From the NCBI RefSeq assembly GCF_010120715.1, contig NZ_CP047591.1, forward strand, positions 1,984,001 to 2,048,000: 64,000 bases of DNA, in the 5' to 3' direction. This document shows positions 62,340 through 64,000 of the stretch, in pieces; position 1 is the stretch's first letter, and every line of letters starts with the position of its first letter. The position numbers were made by a program, and so were the translations under genes. This DNA is from Aminipila terrae. Lineage in GTDB: Bacteria; Bacillota; Clostridia; Peptostreptococcales; Anaerovoracaceae. The notes beneath the pieces were generated by a model that saw nothing but the letters and a program-made list of their open reading frames with translations, was not told where the DNA came from and searched no databases.

Positions 62340-63164
62340 ATGATGGATTTAAAAAGAGTAAATGACTATATGAAGAGAGTAGAGGAATCACAAACTAAAA
62401 CTTTTAAACCGGTAGGCAGTAAGCTTAAAGTTGGTCTGGACTTGGGAACTGCATACATTGTATTAGTGGTACTTGATGAAGAAAATAATCCCATTGCGTG
62501 CGAAAAGAAAGCAGCATCCGTCCTTAGGGATGGAATAGTGGTTGATTATACAGGGGCGCTGGCAATCGCCCGGGAATTAAAAGAAAAATTAGAAAAAAGA
62601 TTAGATGGAAGAGAATTGATTAATTGTGCTATTGCCATGCCGGCTGGTACAGAATCCAGCATGAAAACCCATAGTTATGTGGCAGAAGGTGCTGGTTTTG
62701 AAGTAACAAATGTTCTTGATGAGCCTACAGCAGCCAATTCCATTTACCAGATTGAAAATGGTGTAGTTGTAGATATCGGTGGAGGAACAACAGGATTAGC
62801 CATTTTAAAAGATCAGAAGGTTGTGCAGATTGAAGACGAGCCTACGGGAGGAACTCATGTATCTTTAGTTCTTGCAGGAAATTACCATATATCTTTTGCC
62901 GAAGCAGAAGTAATAAAACAGGATTACAGTAAACATAAAGAAATTCTTCCAGTGGTAAAAGCGGTTGTTGAAAAGATGGCCTCTATTGTAAAAAAATATG
63001 TAGATCCCAAGGAAGTTGATACGATTTATCTTTGTGGAGGAACCTGCTGTCTGACAGGAATTGAAAAAATATTTGAAAAGGAAACAGGAATGACTACGAT
63101 TAAGCCAGATAATCCATTTCTGGTAACACCTGCAGGAATTGCAATGAACTGCATAGCCGGATAA
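62340..63164 (+). CDS. eutJ: EutJ, Hsp70/actin-like chaperone of the eut system
   Basis: A 274-residue actin/Hsp70-fold ATPase of the EutJ family, thought to assist eut proteins in the compartment. It shows the phosphate-1 loop KVGLDLGTAYIVLVVLD, VLDEPTAANSIYQ, the phosphate-2 loop VVDIGGGTTGLAILKD, and the adenosine motif LCGGTCCLTGIEKIFE. ATG 62340 or 62343 follows AAAGG; an upstream reading frame start at 62295 lacks a good site. It follows the GNAT gene by 91 bases and may have its own promoter. Confidence 0.93.
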   Translation: MMDLKRVNDYMKRVEESQTKTFKPVGSKLKVGLDLGTAYIVLVVLDEENNPIACEKKAASVLRDGIVVDYTGALAIARELKEKLEKRLDGRELINCAIAMPAGTESSMKTHSYVAEGAGFEVTNVLDEPTAANSIYQIENGVVVDIGGGTTGLAILKDQKVVQIEDEPTGGTHVSLVLAGNYHISFAEAEVIKQDYSKHKEILPVVKAVVEKMASIVKKYVDPKEVDTIYLCGGTCCLTGIEKIFEKETGMTTIKPDNPFLVTPAGIAMNCIAG

Positions 63165-63180
63165 TTAGTATAAAAGTGAA

Positions 63181-63217
63181 AAACCTATAATCCCTTGGGA
63201 TTATAGGTTTCTTTATT
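63181..63217. terminator. Bidirectional intrinsic terminator
   Basis: A nearly perfect 14-base-pair inverted repeat (AAACCTATAATCCC with GGGATTATAGGTTT), followed by CTTTATTTT on the plus strand and preceded by an A-rich stretch, lies between eutJ and the converging XRE gene. Confidence 0.9.
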
Positions 63218-63231
63218 TTGAATAACATAGG

Positions 63232-63888
63232 CTACCCTACAGAAATGACTTTTCTGCCAAAATGAAGCCCCATACCGGGCAGCAAAAACAATACCGGTAC
63301 CTGCCACAAAAATAACCATAATTTTTGAAAAAAATAGCTTCCAGAAATAAAACCTGAAGTCATCAGTAGAAATATCACTGAATAAAAGCACAAAAATGTA
63401 ATGCTGATGGCAAAGACTGCACAGCGGACTGCTTTACGGTTTATATATAAATCCCAGCCCAGAGAGATTAAATTTGATGCAAAGAGAGCTATAAATAGAT
63501 AGAGCAGGGGCTGTGAAAAAGCCATGTACATTCGTACAAATGTTATCGCCATAAAACGGTAATACATATACTCAATGGATGGCTTTAATATCATCACAAG
63601 TAGTATCATCGTAAGGGACAATATGCCGAATAAGATAAGCCCCTTTTTATATTTCCTCCGATGGGGGGGAATGGTGGTGGCTTTTTCCTTTTCTCCATAG
63701 ATTACTGTAAGTATATTTACCTGGAAGAAGTTTGCGATTTCATCCAGCGTTTTCAAATCGGGTTGTGTATGGCCCCTCTCCCACTGCGACACTGCCTGCC
63801 TTGTTACATACAGCTTTCCAGCCAGAGTTTCCTGGGAGATACCCCTTTCTTTGCGCAGTTTTTTTATATTTTTCCCCACATCGTTCAT
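63232..63888 (-). CDS. XRE-family regulator with membrane segments
   Basis: A 218-residue protein. Residues 1-60 are an XRE HTH (NIKKLRKERGISQETLAGKL, then VTRQAVSQWERGHTQPDLKT). After a short basic linker come about four hydrophobic segments (GLILFGILSLTMILLVMIL, FSQPLLYLFIALFASNLISL, CAVFAISITFLCFYSVIFLL and WLFLWQVPVLFLLPGMGL). Membrane-bound XRE proteins of this kind are common in Clostridia, and what they sense is mostly unknown. The upstream flank to the window end contains its ribosome binding site (AAAGGAG) and no other gene. Confidence 0.9.
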   Translation of the reverse strand: MNDVGKNIKKLRKERGISQETLAGKLYVTRQAVSQWERGHTQPDLKTLDEIANFFQVNILTVIYGEKEKATTIPPHRRKYKKGLILFGILSLTMILLVMILKPSIEYMYYRFMAITFVRMYMAFSQPLLYLFIALFASNLISLGWDLYINRKAVRCAVFAISITFLCFYSVIFLLMTSGFISGSYFFQKLWLFLWQVPVLFLLPGMGLHFGRKVISVG

Positions 63889-64000
63889 GAATCATAAACT
63901 CCTTTCAAAGATATTGTACATAAGTATGTTAACAATAGATGTGCTTTATGTCACGCAAGGGTTTGTTGCGGAATAAAAAAGAGCATTTATATATATGAAA

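Noticed and set aside
63892..64000. Further gene upstream of the XRE regulator
   Set aside because: Only AT-rich DNA and the XRE ribosome binding site are visible before the window ends.

Overview
The window looks like the chromosome of a low-GC, Gram-positive anaerobe of the Clostridia. The evidence is AT-rich DNA, strong AGGAGG-type ribosome binding sites, frequent TTG and GTG starts, a protein with S-layer-homology (SLH) repeats, and a Firmicutes-type eut operon with the EutVW two-component system. No rRNA, tRNA, CRISPR array, transposase, integrase or phage head/lysis gene was seen.

Layout. (1) 1-3.5 kb: a membrane coiled-coil protein of unknown function, a chemoreceptor on the minus strand, and an ArsR-like HTH remnant. 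(2) 3.5-8.5 kb: two very large STAND-type regulators, one MalT/LuxR-like and one BTAD/SARP-like. (3) 8.5-42.4 kb: a complete extracellular contractile injection system (eCIS) read in one direction. It holds an AAA+ ATPase, sheath, tube, a tail-assembly protein with a probable frameshifted extension, a second tube, a repeat-rich tape-measure candidate, LysM tube initiator, hub, spike, gp25, two large baseplate proteins, a tail-protein-I homologue, a possible fibre, a Pvc16-like terminator, a PAAR-like tip and a second AAA+ ATPase. Mixed into the locus are four proteins that appear built for the cell envelope: a membrane pseudokinase-like protein, a membrane-anchored MORN-repeat protein, a membrane receptor with a catalytically degenerate nucleotide cyclase, and an SLH-repeat wall protein. 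An Ala/Gly-rich protein followed by a small chaperone-like protein (4-base overlap) is a payload candidate. I read this as an envelope-docked CIS of a Gram-positive cell.

(4) 42.5-63.2 kb: an ethanolamine-utilisation microcompartment operon: eutS remnant, eutV1, eutW1, eutP, eutS, eutV2, eutW2, eutA, eutB, eutC, eutL, eutK-like, eutE, eutM, eutM, eutT, pduL, a eut-associated unknown, eutN, pduS, pduT, an APC-type ethanolamine permease, eutQ, a GNAT-like gene and eutJ. The regulatory unit is duplicated. In the first copy eutS has decayed and EutV has lost its ANTAR RNA-binding domain. Three leader terminators sit in front of eutS/V units and eutA, consistent with EutV antitermination. eutG and eutH are not present; pduS/pduT supply a redox pair and the permease replaces EutH. 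(5) 63.2-63.9 kb: a minus-strand XRE regulator with membrane segments.

Caution on sequence quality: eutA, eutC, eutE, eutQ, pduS and the MORN gene are each interrupted by a shift that is cured by adding exactly one base to a homopolymer run. All errors go in the same direction, so sequencing undercalls are the leading explanation. The hub/spike junction and the tail-assembly frameshift must be judged with this in mind.
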